Source: Spirosoma rigui
Lineage (GTDB): Bacteria > Bacteroidota > Bacteroidia > Cytophagales > Spirosomataceae
Reading direction: 5' to 3'
DNA: 64,000 bases
Assembly: GCF_002067135.1 (NCBI RefSeq)
Contig: NZ_CP020105.1
Coordinates: 2,914,001-2,978,000, forward strand
Shown piece after piece: positions 15,878 to 24,057 of the stretch (position 1 is the first letter of the stretch; every line of letters starts with the position of its first letter). Made by a program: the position numbers and the translations under genes. The notes beneath the pieces were generated by a model. The model was given only the letters and a program-made list of their open reading frames with translations, did no database searches and was not told the DNA's origin.

Positions 15878-16777
15878 ATGAACACGCCGTCCGAAGATTT
15901 TCTCCAGTATATCCGCTTCGAAAAGCGGTTGAGCCATCATACCCTGACGGCTTATGCCAATGACCTGGCGCAGTTCACGACCTTCCTGCTGGCCGAATGC
16001 AACGTTACTCAACCTTCCCAGGCCGATTTTCGGCATATCCGTTCGTGGATCGTGAGCCTGGTCGAAGCCGAGATGGACAAATCCTCCGTGAACCGGAAAA
16101 TAGCCACGCTGCGGGCCTACTACGATTTTTTACTGCGTAGGAAAGTGATCGAACTGGATCCGATGATCAAGATCCAGGCGCTGAAGATGAGCAAGCGGCT
16201 GCCGGTATACGTGGAGGAGAAACCTATGGAAATGCTTCTGAACGATGTTGAATTTGCCGATACGTTCGAGGGCGTCCGGGATAAGCTGGTACTGGAACTG
16301 CTCTATGGAACAGGAATCCGGCTTAGCGAACTGACCAGCCTGAAAACCGTGGATGTAAATCTGTACGGTAAAACGATACAGGTGCTTGGCAAGCGCAATA
16401 AACACCGGATCATCCCGCTTACGGAGCCGTTGTTTGCCCTGATTCAGCGCTACACACAATTGAAGGAGGAGGAGTTTAAGGGCCAGGCCGATCCGGCAAT
16501 ACTGATCGTGAGCGATAAAGGCATCGCGGTTTATCCGGTGCTTATTCAGCGCATTGTGAAGCGAAACCTTACTCTCGTCACAACGCTCGAAAAAAAGAGT
16601 CCGCACGTGCTGCGTCATTCCTTCGCAACGCATCTGCTCAACCGGGGGGCCGACCTGAACGCTATCAAAGACCTGTTAGGCCACAGTAGTTTGGCGGCAA
16701 CCCAGATTTATACCCATACGAGCCTGGAACAGCTGAAGAAAACCTATGACCAGGCCCATCCCAAGGCGAAGAAATAG
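15878..16777 (+). CDS. XerC/XerD-type tyrosine recombinase
   Basis: Site-specific recombinase of 299 residues that resolves chromosome dimers at dif. The N-terminal SAM-like domain covers about 1-90; the catalytic domain shows all six residues: Arg148 (GTGIRLSE), Lys172 (GKRNKHR), His243 and Arg246 (HVLRHSFATH), His269 (LGHSSLAAT) and the nucleophile Tyr278 (QIYTH). GTG at 15875 directly precedes ATG 15878 in frame; ATG is preferred. The location after rpsU matches the conserved Bacteroidota arrangement and argues for a housekeeping Xer and not a mobile-element integrase. Whether it is the XerC or XerD partner cannot be told from sequence alone. Confidence 0.92.
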   Translation: MNTPSEDFLQYIRFEKRLSHHTLTAYANDLAQFTTFLLAECNVTQPSQADFRHIRSWIVSLVEAEMDKSSVNRKIATLRAYYDFLLRRKVIELDPMIKIQALKMSKRLPVYVEEKPMEMLLNDVEFADTFEGVRDKLVLELLYGTGIRLSELTSLKTVDVNLYGKTIQVLGKRNKHRIIPLTEPLFALIQRYTQLKEEEFKGQADPAILIVSDKGIAVYPVLIQRIVKRNLTLVTTLEKKSPHVLRHSFATHLLNRGADLNAIKDLLGHSSLAATQIYTHTSLEQLKKTYDQAHPKAKK

Positions 16778-16833
16778 CTGTACTCGTTCGCCCTTACTTT
16801 GTCAAAGTCTACCATGTTGCCCGTCTGTATACC

Positions 16834-17520
16834 ATGAACATTGCGACAATGAGTCAAACGCTGTTTTACCTGATCGAACAGCAACCCGATTCCCAAAAGG
16901 CGGTTGAGTACCTGCGCCAGCAAGTCGACCTCTACTACCAAAACCCGCAAAGAGGCACGTTTTACCGCGTTTTCACGGCCATGCCCCGCTTCGTGGGGAA
17001 GCGCCCCCTGGACATTCCGGCCGACATCGCGTTTGCGCTTCAGCGGCTCCGTCCGGGTTTCAGCGTTGAGGGCTGGACAATGGATCGACTGGCGCGTGTA
17101 TGGTGGCTATTGCAGCTTCCCGCCGATGACCAAACCGACTACGTAGGAACCATCACCCAGCTTTTCAAAGCGGGGGAACTGAACGAGCTGGTGGCGCTGT
17201 ATTCCGCATTACCTGTACTGGCGTTTTCCGAAGTCTGGCGCTTTCAGGCCACAGAGGGGATTCGAAATAACATCGCCGATGTTCAGTCGGCCATCATGCT
17301 GCACAACCCGTACCCCGCCGACTACTTCGATGAATCTGCCTGGAATCAACTGATTCTGAAAGCTTTTTTTACTGATAAGGACGTCACACAGATTATCGGG
17401 CTGAACGAACGGAAAAACGCTCACCTGGCCCGAACCCTGGCCGATTATGCCGCTGAACGGCGTGCCGCCGGTCGTAGCTTGCCACCTCACATTGAACTGC
17501 TGATGGAGGAAGAGGGCTAG
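16834..17520 (+). CDS. eboA: EboA domain-containing protein
   Basis: Protein of 228 residues that matches EboA: the segments LPVLAFSEVWRFQATEG, RNNIADVQSAIMLHNPYP and the end region LADYAAERRAAGR-LPPHIE follow the conserved EboA pattern. Mostly helical, no signal peptide; biochemical role unknown. A later in-frame ATG (16849, MSQTLFYLIEQ) is an alternative start. It stands alone on the plus strand, 56 bp after the recombinase gene, and is separated from eboB/eboC by two minus-strand envelope genes. It ends at a 20-bp perfect hairpin. In other genomes eboA is usually next to eboB. Confidence 0.88.
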   Translation: MNIATMSQTLFYLIEQQPDSQKAVEYLRQQVDLYYQNPQRGTFYRVFTAMPRFVGKRPLDIPADIAFALQRLRPGFSVEGWTMDRLARVWWLLQLPADDQTDYVGTITQLFKAGELNELVALYSALPVLAFSEVWRFQATEGIRNNIADVQSAIMLHNPYPADYFDESAWNQLILKAFFTDKDVTQIIGLNERKNAHLARTLADYAAERRAAGRSLPPHIELLMEEEG

Positions 17521-17601
17521 AGGCAACTATAAATTAAAGGTGATTTGAATGGGCTGAGGGTGGCTGCTCGCCAGAGCGACACCCCAGGCGTCAATACAAA
17601 A

Positions 17602-17653
17602 AGCGCCGTAGGTGCGACCGATTCTTCAGTTGATCGGTCGCACCTACGGCGCT
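17602..17653. terminator. Bidirectional terminator, perfect 21-bp stem
   Basis: Arms 17602-17622 and 17633-17653 are perfect reverse complements with a 10-nt loop. It lies between convergent eboA (ends 17520) and the beta-barrel gene (ends 17747). Confidence 0.8.
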
Positions 17654-17746
17654 GCTTCGTCTCAATCCCCTGCGTACTGGCCGGGGAATACCCGGTGCTA
17701 ACTCCGCTGCTCGGGAGTAGCTACGCAGGTCGACTCCTTTCGGGCC

Positions 17747-18403
17747 CTAGTACATGCGGTACACTAATCCAGCCGACAGTATCAGCGATGGACTGCTGTT
17801 CTTCAACAGATCGTAGTTGAAAAACACATTCTGGTACTGCGCCTGAATTTCGGCGCCCAGTTTTTGATCCCGCTGACCGAAAAATTTCAAGCCAACAGCC
17901 GGCGCAATGGCACCTTTGAAACCATTTTTCTGGTCGGCGAGGGGGCCAAAGTAGTTCGTATAATCAACGTAGGCACCACCACCGGCCACCTGCACATAAG
18001 GCCGGATAGCGGCTGAGTTCTGCGCAAAATAGTACGACGCCGATACCATGGCCGGTATAACCGATAGGGTACGGGTTTGCACTGCTGATATGGACTGATC
18101 GCCGAAGTCATATACCTGCCGACCTAACCGCTGCTGGTTATACTGGTAACCGGTCTTGATACCAATCGAGAAACGTTGCGGAAAGAGCCATTCTCCTTCG
18201 AGAGCCAGGTTAGCCGGCGATACCCGGTCAATGTATCCTTTCTGCCCGCCTAACGGCATGGATACCCCGTAGCGGGCAGCCAGACTAAAGGTAACGTAGC
18301 GGTCGAATGTCGAGGCAAAAACGTCGTTGGGTTCGTTTCTGTACTGTGCCTGCGCGGCCGTTGTGAGAGCCAGCAGGACGATTAATGCGGTAATCCGTTT
18401 CAT
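17747..18403 (-). CDS. Outer membrane beta-barrel protein
   Basis: Protein of 218 residues with a cleavable signal peptide (ends TTAAQAQ, about residue 20) and alternating hydrophobic/aromatic strands, e.g. YVTFSLAARYGVSMP, FSIGIKTGYQYNQ, SASYYFAQN, IRPYVQVAGGGAYVDYTNYFG, ending with an aromatic residue (YRMY), as outer membrane barrels do. Probably an eight-strand porin-like barrel (OmpW/OmpA-like size); function unknown. It lies 5 bp downstream of the DUF4136 lipoprotein gene, so the two are one operon. The pair splits eboA from eboB. Confidence 0.8.
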   Translation of the reverse strand: MKRITALIVLLALTTAAQAQYRNEPNDVFASTFDRYVTFSLAARYGVSMPLGGQKGYIDRVSPANLALEGEWLFPQRFSIGIKTGYQYNQQRLGRQVYDFGDQSISAVQTRTLSVIPAMVSASYYFAQNSAAIRPYVQVAGGGAYVDYTNYFGPLADQKNGFKGAIAPAVGLKFFGQRDQKLGAEIQAQYQNVFFNYDLLKNSSPSLILSAGLVYRMY

Positions 18404-18408
18404 GGTCG

Positions 18409-19089
18409 TTAGGGGGTAGCCCGTAAGTAAGGTGACTGACTGAACAAAGCCGTTACGGCCTGCTGGGCCGCTGGCGCATCGGTAACTTCGGAACCGCGAA
18501 CGGTGGCGCTGTAGATTACCTGAAGCTGCTGCTGGTCAGGGTTCGTAGTGTTCGTTGGTCGGTTTTTCAGGTCGACAACCCGAATTTCCCAATACCGTTC
18601 GCTCACCTGGTAAGTGTAGTAGCTCGGAAACAGGAAAGGGTCGTAAAAGCCGCCCAGGCCACCGCCAAACCCACCCCCATACCAGTAGTTTGAATAATAG
18701 GAGCCGTAGGGATTCACGCCCACACCCGTATACCGGTTATTAACCCGGATCACGGCCACGCCCAGATCGGAGGCCTGCCCCTGGCTAACCCGCTGAAATC
18801 CACGGGCTGTCAGCTCATTGGCAACACTGGTTACGAACTGGCTCTCGGTGGTGTTCAGCGACGGTGTGAAGCTGGTATTTGACTCGATAACGACCGAGTC
18901 GGGCAGGCTGAAGGTCCGGTACTGCGAAAAGTTGACGCTTCGATCCCGATTCGTAATATACACCGCGCTGTCTTCCGGCTTTAAATCATCGATGGCATTT
19001 TCGCGGCAGGCCATCAGCCCTCCGCCAACCGTTAGCAGCAAAGCCGCGTAGGTTAGCCATCGTCCCGTTTGTTGTTTACGCATGTTCAT
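18409..19089 (-). CDS. DUF4136 domain-containing lipoprotein
   Basis: Protein of 226 residues with a lipobox GGLMAC (Cys28) and the DUF4136 layout: NFSQYRTFSLPD near the N-terminus, a block FVTSVANELTARGFQRV, then DLGVAVIRVNNR, a Gly/Tyr-rich insert (SYYSNYWYGGGFGGG and on) and a final strand RYWEIRVVDLKNR. DUF4136 proteins are envelope lipoproteins of unknown function. A second ATG at 19083 is possible. It is the first gene of an operon with the outer-membrane barrel. Its upstream region carries TTCTAA direct repeats (19121-19195), also found ahead of the RND operon and the HMA-like gene. Confidence 0.85.
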   Translation of the reverse strand: MNMRKQQTGRWLTYAALLLTVGGGLMACRENAIDDLKPEDSAVYITNRDRSVNFSQYRTFSLPDSVVIESNTSFTPSLNTTESQFVTSVANELTARGFQRVSQGQASDLGVAVIRVNNRYTGVGVNPYGSYYSNYWYGGGFGGGLGGFYDPFLFPSYYTYQVSERYWEIRVVDLKNRPTNTTNPDQQQLQVIYSATVRGSEVTDAPAAQQAVTALFSQSPYLRATP

Positions 19090-19120
19090 GATGAGAATTT
19101 GTTGTCGTACTAACTATTAA

Positions 19121-19195
19121 ACGGATAGACTTCTAAGAAGGTTGTATAAATAAGGGCGTAGAATGGGGAGAATTTGATTAGAATTTGCTTAAAAA
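19121..19195 (-). promoter_or_regulatory. TTCTAA/AGAATT direct-repeat cluster
   Basis: On the minus strand TTCTAATCAAA is followed 11 bp on by TTCT, then TTCTAC nine bp further; another TTCTAAG on the plus strand is at 19121-19127. Two AGAATTT copies (plus strand) lie exactly 11 bp apart, as in OmpR-family response regulator sites. Located upstream of the DUF4136 gene and also ahead of the eboB promoter. Confidence 0.45.
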
Positions 19196-19214
19196 ATGAT
19201 GCCGCTCAACGCCG

Positions 19215-19222
19215 TATCTTTG
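19215..19222 (+). promoter_or_regulatory. Putative -7 promoter element of eboB
   Basis: TATCTTTG matches TAnnTTTG, 55 nt before the ATG at 19277. It would exclude the longer TTG start at 19247 only weakly, but the spacing suits ATG 19277. Confidence 0.55.
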
Positions 19223-19276
19223 CCCGCGTTGTACTTTGGCCGGTAGTTGCCAGTTACCTTAAATGCACGATCAGTT

Positions 19277-20209
19277 ATGAATTTCATGGATTCAATCCAG
19301 GGTATGTCGTTCTTCGACATGCACGTCCACATGATTTCCCGTACCACCGATGACTACCAGGCCATGGCCGATGCCGGTGTGGTAGCCGTTATCGAACCGG
19401 CTTTCTGGATGGGCCAGCCCCGCACCGGCGTCGACTCCTTCCGCGACTATTTTGCTACGTTGGTAGGCTGGGAGCGGTTCAGGGCGTCGCAGTTCGGTAT
19501 CCGGCACTACTGCACCATCGGTTTGAATTCGAAAGAAGCGAACCAGGAGGCCCTGGCGGAGCAGGTTATGGAAATCCTGCCGCTATTCATCTATAAAGAA
19601 GGGGTTGTTGGTATTGGGGAAATCGGCTTCGACGACCAGACCCCGGCCGAAGAGAAATACTACCGGGCCCAGCTTGATCTGGCAAAAGAAGCAGGCCTGC
19701 CTGTGCAGATTCACACGCCCCACCGCGATAAAAAACAGGGTACCAGCCGTAGTATGGACATTGCCATTGAGCACGGAGTGGCGCCGGGTATGGTCATCGT
19801 CGATCATAACAACGAAGAAACGGTGCGCGAGGTGCTGGATCGGGGCTTCTGGGCCGGGTTCACCATTTACCCATTTACAAAAATGGGGAATGAGCGAATG
19901 GTCGAGATCGTGAAGCAATACGGTCCCGAGCGGATCATGATTAACTCGGCCGCCGATTGGGGCGTTAGTGATCCGCTGGCAGTGCCCAAAACGGCTGCGT
20001 TGATGAAGCAGCGTGGTATTTCGGATGAAGCCATCCGGCTCGTTACGTTCGAAAACGCAGTGACCGCTTTTGCCCAGAGTGGCCAGCTTCGTTTAGATGA
20101 GATCATAGAACCCATCCAGATCGATCAAAGCCAGCGATTCAATGGCAGCTCAGTACTCCGCGGAGGACAGGCACCACGGGTCGACAAGGAATCGACGATT
20201 ATTAAATAA
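19277..20209 (+). CDS. eboB: EboB, TatD-like metal-dependent hydrolase
   Basis: Amidohydrolase-fold hydrolase of 310 residues, likely cytoplasmic. Metal ligands typical of the TatD group are visible: His16 and His18 (DMHVHM), the bridging glutamate in GIGEIGFDD, the histidine in QIHTPH, the histidine in VDHNNEET and the aspartate in SAADWGVSD. The text AFWMGQPRTGVDSFRDYF near residue 45 is characteristic of the EboB subgroup and not of TatD nucleases. ATG 19277 is chosen over TTG 19247. The C-terminal 35 residues beyond the barrel look disordered. It precedes eboC on the same strand with 131 bp between, which includes a hairpin. Substrate unknown. Confidence 0.87.
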   Translation: MNFMDSIQGMSFFDMHVHMISRTTDDYQAMADAGVVAVIEPAFWMGQPRTGVDSFRDYFATLVGWERFRASQFGIRHYCTIGLNSKEANQEALAEQVMEILPLFIYKEGVVGIGEIGFDDQTPAEEKYYRAQLDLAKEAGLPVQIHTPHRDKKQGTSRSMDIAIEHGVAPGMVIVDHNNEETVREVLDRGFWAGFTIYPFTKMGNERMVEIVKQYGPERIMINSAADWGVSDPLAVPKTAALMKQRGISDEAIRLVTFENAVTAFAQSGQLRLDEIIEPIQIDQSQRFNGSSVLRGGQAPRVDKESTIIK

Positions 20210-20232
20210 AGGGCGAAAAACGCAGGGACAAG

Positions 20233-20277
20233 GGGTGACGGGCGAAAACGGGTTGTGTCTTTTTTCACCCGTCACCC
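20233..20277 (+). terminator. Hairpin between eboB and eboC
   Basis: Arms 20233-20248 and 20262-20277 pair over 16 bp with one mismatch. It sits 24 bp after the eboB stop. It may attenuate transcription into eboC or mark the end of eboB. Confidence 0.6.
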
Positions 20278-20340
20278 GGGGCGTATTTCCGTTCCGTTAT
20301 CTCTGGGCTGTTTTAGTTATCGCTCGTTCACTCTTTCGTT

Positions 20341-21216
20341 ATGATTAAAGCACTGCTTTCCCTTACCCGACCGGCTAACCTCGTTACGGCCATTGCCGAT
20401 GTGCTGGCCGGAATTGCTATTTCGGGGTATTTTCAGAACCCGTCTCCGTTGGCCGCTCCGGTAGGCTGGCTATCTCTGGCTACGGTGGGGTTGTATGGGG
20501 GCGGTGTTGTCTTTAACGACGTATTCGATGCTGAACTGGATGCCGTTGAGCGCCCTGAGCGGCCTATTCCGAGTGGTATTATCAGTAAAGGTACTGCTGC
20601 TGGCCTAGGTAGTGTTCTGCTCGCTATTGGTGTGGGAGCGTCGTTTCTGGTTAATTCAACGGCGGGGTTGCTGGCCATCGGTATAGCCCTGGCATCGCTG
20701 ATTTACGATAAATTCGGGAAGCATAGTAACCTGCTGGGTCCGCTGAACATGGGCCTCTGTCGGGGGTTAAATCTATTGCTCGGCGTTAGTATTCTGCCCG
20801 AACAGGTAATGCCCTGGGCGTGGGTGGGGCTGGTGCCCATCATCTATATTGCGGCCATAACGATGATTAGCCGGGGTGAGGTGCACGGCGGTAGTTCGAC
20901 GACACTACGGGCCGCAGGCCTGCTCTACGCGCTCGTTATTGGCTGCGTGGCGGCACTGGCGCAGCGAAAACAGCAACTGGGTACCGCGCTGCCCTTCCTG
21001 CTGCTTTTCGGCTACTATATATTTCCACCCCTGTGGCGGGCAGTTCGCGAGCCGGTAGGTCGTAATATTGGGCTGGCCGTGCGGGCGGGCGTACTCTCGC
21101 TCATCGTCATGAACGCAGCCTGGGTAGCGGCTTTTGCTTCGTTCCCGCTGGCTATTCTGGTGTTCTGCCTATTGCCTTTGTCGCGACTGCTGGCCAAAGT
21201 CTTTGCCGTAACGTAG
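20341..21216 (+). CDS. eboC: EboC, UbiA-like prenyltransferase
   Basis: Integral membrane prenyltransferase of 291 residues with eight to nine helices. The first Asp-rich motif is complete: NDVFDAELD (Asn59, Asp60, Asp63, Asp67), followed by the ERPERPIPSG stretch typical of UbiA enzymes; the second motif is reduced to YDKFGKHS near residue 122, so one Asp of the usual DxxxD is missing. It would transfer an isoprenoid chain from a diphosphate donor to an acceptor in the membrane; in the ebo context the acceptor is unknown. It follows eboB on the same strand and ends at a 23-bp hairpin shared with the convergent bacilliredoxin gene. Confidence 0.87.
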   Translation: MIKALLSLTRPANLVTAIADVLAGIAISGYFQNPSPLAAPVGWLSLATVGLYGGGVVFNDVFDAELDAVERPERPIPSGIISKGTAAGLGSVLLAIGVGASFLVNSTAGLLAIGIALASLIYDKFGKHSNLLGPLNMGLCRGLNLLLGVSILPEQVMPWAWVGLVPIIYIAAITMISRGEVHGGSSTTLRAAGLLYALVIGCVAALAQRKQQLGTALPFLLLFGYYIFPPLWRAVREPVGRNIGLAVRAGVLSLIVMNAAWVAAFASFPLAILVFCLLPLSRLLAKVFAVT

Positions 21217-21241
21217 CGCGGCCTGAAGTCAGCCGATCATA

Positions 21242-21299
21242 AAAAATCCCTCTTGACATAAGGCCATGCATGAACAGCCTTGCGTCGAGAGGGATTTTT
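21242..21299. terminator. Bidirectional terminator, 23-bp stem
   Basis: Arms 21242-21264 and 21277-21299 pair over 23 positions, with wobble pairs and one mismatch, around a 12-nt loop. The 3' arm ends in five T on the plus strand, and the minus strand is also U-rich. Between convergent eboC and the bacilliredoxin gene. Confidence 0.8.
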
Positions 21300-21371
21300 A
21301 TAGGCTTAAATGCCTGGCCTAAACTGACATCAAACAGTGCTGTCGGATGGCATGACCGCACTGCGCACAAG

Positions 21372-21803
21372 TTATGCGTTGGCGGGCGAACAGAACTCTT
21401 CCAGCGCCATTTCGAGGTGCTGGGCAATCATCTGCGCCGACCGGCCTTCAATGTGGTGCCGCTCAATGAAATGAACCAGATCGCCATCCTTGAAAATGCC
21501 AATGGCAGGCGAGGAGGGCGGGTAAGGCAGCAGATACTCACGCATTTTTGCCGTAGCGTCCAGGTCGGCACCGGCAAATACCGTTACCATCTGATCGGGC
21601 TTGACGGGGCTAAGGGCCAGGGCCGCTTTCACACCGGGGCGGGCAGCACCAGCTGCGCAGCCACAAACCGAGTTGACAACAACGAGCGTGGTGCCCTGTG
21701 CGTTTTCCATCGTGTTTACCACTTCTTCGGCGGTGGTCAGTTCCTGGAACCCAACGCTGGTCAGGTCTTCCCGCATCGGGACAAGCAAATGAGGAGGATA
21801 CAT
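21372..21803 (-). CDS. BrxA/BrxB family bacilliredoxin
   Basis: Thioredoxin-fold protein of 143 residues with the CGC active site at Cys47-Gly-Cys49 (VNSVCGCAAGAARPG), the hallmark of BrxA/BrxB (formerly YphP/YqiW, DUF1094). These proteins remove bacillithiol or related low-molecular thiols from protein cysteines after oxidative stress; bacillithiol is known from several Bacteroidota. Cytoplasmic. It is the last gene of the minus-strand run downstream of sufT (80-bp gap), which fits a role in protecting iron-sulfur assembly, though that is inference. Start ATG 21803, family length. Confidence 0.92.
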   Translation of the reverse strand: MYPPHLLVPMREDLTSVGFQELTTAEEVVNTMENAQGTTLVVVNSVCGCAAGAARPGVKAALALSPVKPDQMVTVFAGADLDATAKMREYLLPYPPSSPAIGIFKDGDLVHFIERHHIEGRSAQMIAQHLEMALEEFCSPANA

Positions 21804-21883
21804 AATTCGGTGTTCAGTTTTTAGTGTACAGTTCTTGTTGAGCGACTAGCCAATCGCATAACATCGATTGGCTCAATATTCGT

Positions 21884-22207
21884 TTACATGAAGCCCAATT
21901 CCAGCTTGGCAACTTCCGACATAAGCTCGGTAGAGTAAGGGGGATCGAACGTCAGCTCGACGCTTACGTCGTTCACACCCGGAACAGCCCGCACTTTATC
22001 TTCGATTTCATTCGGAATTTCACCCGCCGACGGGCACGAGGGCGAGGTAAGCGTCATCAGGATATACACGTTATTGACGGGGAATATCTTGATGTCGTAA
22101 ATGAGACCCAATTCATACACATCAACCGGTATTTCGGGATCGTATACGCTCTTGAGGGCGAGAATAATCTGTTCTTTCAGTTCTTCGTCTGTCATGACAG
22201 GAGACAT
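21884..22207 (-). CDS. sufT: SufT/MIP18-family (DUF59) iron-sulfur assembly protein
   Basis: Protein of 107 residues of the MIP18/DUF59 family, involved in maturing iron-sulfur proteins. Conserved text: LKSVYDPEIPVDVYELGLIYDI, the cysteine-bearing TLTSPSCPSAGEIP (Cys57-58 region) and VELTFDPPYSTELMSEVAKLELGFM. Single-domain form, without the ATPase domain of Mrp. An internal ATG four codons on (MTDEEL) is an alternative start. It lies 13 bp after the sufE stop, clearly in the suf operon. Confidence 0.92.
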   Translation of the reverse strand: MSPVMTDEELKEQIILALKSVYDPEIPVDVYELGLIYDIKIFPVNNVYILMTLTSPSCPSAGEIPNEIEDKVRAVPGVNDVSVELTFDPPYSTELMSEVAKLELGFM

Positions 22208-22220
22208 TGGCTAGTGGAGG

Positions 22221-22670
22221 TTAGACGTTGGACTGTTCGGCTGGTGTTGTCTGGCTGGCGTAGGCCCGTCCGAAGCCTTTCATGCGCTCGATCATGGAGG
22301 CCAGCCCACCCGCCCGCAGCGACGTAATCAGATTACCCATGCCTACACGGGGAATGAAGTACAGGTCGGCACTGGCAATGGCTTCGGGTTTCTCACCCGA
22401 CAAGACCCGAATCAATAAGCTGATAAGCCCCTTCGAAATCTGAGCAGTCGGCTCCGAATCGCCGTAAAAATACAGACCATCGTCTTTCAGTTCGGCATCG
22501 ACCCAAACCTTCGACTGGCAACCCATAATACGATTCTCGTCCGTTTTGGCCGATTCGGGCATGGGTGGCAGCTTCTTACCAAGGTCAATGATGTATTGTG
22601 TTTTGTCGAGCTGATCGTCGAACAAATCGAATTCTTCGATAATCTCGTCCTGTTTCTCGTTGATGGTCAT
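22221..22670 (-). CDS. sufE: SufE cysteine desulfuration protein
   Basis: Sulfur acceptor for SufS, 149 residues. The active cysteine is Cys51 in NRIMGCQSKVWV, and the C-terminal block IPRVGMGNLITSLRAGGLASMIERMK is typical of SufE. It takes the persulfide from SufS and passes it to the scaffold. It lies 5 bp downstream of sufS and 13 bp upstream of sufT, so translation is probably coupled. Cytoplasmic; length is normal for the family. Confidence 0.95.
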   Translation of the reverse strand: MTINEKQDEIIEEFDLFDDQLDKTQYIIDLGKKLPPMPESAKTDENRIMGCQSKVWVDAELKDDGLYFYGDSEPTAQISKGLISLLIRVLSGEKPEAIASADLYFIPRVGMGNLITSLRAGGLASMIERMKGFGRAYASQTTPAEQSNV

Positions 22671-22675
22671 ATTGC

Positions 22676-23914
22676 TTACAGCATCATTTTCTGCACCCGC
22701 CGAATACCTGTTATTAGCCGGTCAACTTCATCTCTGGTGTTGTAAACGGCAAACGACGCCCGGGTAGTTCCAGCAATGCCAAAGCGCTGCATCAGCGGCT
22801 GGCAACAATGATGACCCGTCCGGACGGCGATGCCCTGCTGGTCCAGAATAACGCCCGTATCCTGGTGATGAATCCCATCCAGAACCCAGGAAATAACGCC
22901 AATCTTTTGACTGGCCTGCCCAATGATCCGCAGGCCGCCTATCTCGCCAAGCTGTTCAGTGGCATAGTCCAGCAGGTCGTGTTCGTGCACTGCGATATTT
23001 TCTTTCCCCAAACCATCCATATACTCCAGGGCCGTTTTTACGGCAATCACATCGGCAATGTTGGGCGTTCCGGCTTCAAATTTATAGGGGAGGTCATTAT
23101 AAGTCGTCTTCTCGAACGAAACCTCTTTGATCATCTCCCCACCACCCCGGTAAGGGGGCATGCTGTCCAGAATAGCTTTTTTTCCATACAGGACACCCAT
23201 CCCCGTTGGTCCGTACAGCTTGTGGGCGGAGAAAACGTAAAAGTCGGTGTCGAGGGTCTGCACGTCAAGCTCCAGGTGCGAGGAAGCCTGTGCACCATCA
23301 ATCAGCACAACAGCGCCAACGGCGTGCGCTTTGTCAATAATGGTTTTGACGGGGTTGATCGTGCCCAGCGAGTTTGATACGTGGACAACCGAAACGAATT
23401 TAGTACGTTCGGACAACAGCTTTTCGTATTCCTCGATAATCAGTTCGCCCTGATCGTCGACCGGAATCACCCGAAGCACGCAACCCTTCTCTTCGCAGAG
23501 CATTTGCCAGGGCACAATGTTGGAATGGTGCTCCATGGTTGAGATAATAATCTCGTCACCGGCGTTTAAAAACCGGCGGCCATAGGTCTGTGCCACCAGG
23601 TTAATGCCATCGGTCGTGCCGTAGGTGAAAATGATTTCCTCCCAGTGCTTTGCGTTCAGAAAAGATTGCACCGCCCGGCGTGAGGCTTCAAAAGCGGCCG
23701 TGGCCTGCTCGGCCAGGTGGTGAATACCCCGGTGGATATTGGCATTGTAACCCTCGTAGTATTGGGTCAGCGCGTTGATCACCGCCAGTGGTTTCTGGTT
23801 CGTGGCTGCGTTGTCCAGGTATACCAGCGGACGACCATTTACCTGTTGGTTGAGAACCGGGAAGTCGTTTCGAATTTGCTGTATATCGAGGGTGTTGTCT
23901 ATGGCCGATTGCAT
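22676..23914 (-). CDS. sufS: SufS cysteine desulfurase
   Basis: PLP-dependent group II cysteine desulfurase, 412 residues; releases sulfur from cysteine as a protein-bound persulfide. The PLP lysine is Lys232 (FSAHKLYGPTG) and the catalytic cysteine is Cys370 (RTGHHCCQPLM), here followed by a second cysteine. YLDNAATNQKP near the N-terminus and ISTMEHHSNIVPW confirm the group. It follows sufD, but 143 bp and a 25-bp hairpin with a T-run separate them, and a near-consensus -7 box (CATCTTTG at 23953-23946) precedes its start, so sufS-sufE-sufT may have its own transcript. Confidence 0.95.
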   Translation of the reverse strand: MQSAIDNTLDIQQIRNDFPVLNQQVNGRPLVYLDNAATNQKPLAVINALTQYYEGYNANIHRGIHHLAEQATAAFEASRRAVQSFLNAKHWEEIIFTYGTTDGINLVAQTYGRRFLNAGDEIIISTMEHHSNIVPWQMLCEEKGCVLRVIPVDDQGELIIEEYEKLLSERTKFVSVVHVSNSLGTINPVKTIIDKAHAVGAVVLIDGAQASSHLELDVQTLDTDFYVFSAHKLYGPTGMGVLYGKKAILDSMPPYRGGGEMIKEVSFEKTTYNDLPYKFEAGTPNIADVIAVKTALEYMDGLGKENIAVHEHDLLDYATEQLGEIGGLRIIGQASQKIGVISWVLDGIHHQDTGVILDQQGIAVRTGHHCCQPLMQRFGIAGTTRASFAVYNTRDEVDRLITGIRRVQKMML

Positions 23915-23978
23915 GGGTTATCGCGGAAAGGTGCTATAGAAACAACAAAGATGGCGGGCGAAAGGTGCTTAAAAAAAT

Positions 23979-24048
23979 GATGAGTTAGGAATGAGGAGCG
24001 ATGGTTTTGTCCCGCAGGCTACGCATCACTCCACATTTCTAACTCATC
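23979..24048 (-). terminator. Intrinsic terminator between sufD and sufS
   Basis: Arms 23979-24003 and 24024-24048 pair over 25 bp with three mismatches around a 20-nt loop. On the minus strand the hairpin is followed by A and seven T. It should stop or attenuate transcription from sufCD before sufS. Confidence 0.75.
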
Positions 24049-24057
24049 GTTACTGAT

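Noticed and set aside
15878..16777. Tyrosine recombinase as a phage or island integrase
   Set aside because: It sits in the conserved place after rpsU, has Xer length, and no attachment repeats or mobile genes surround it.
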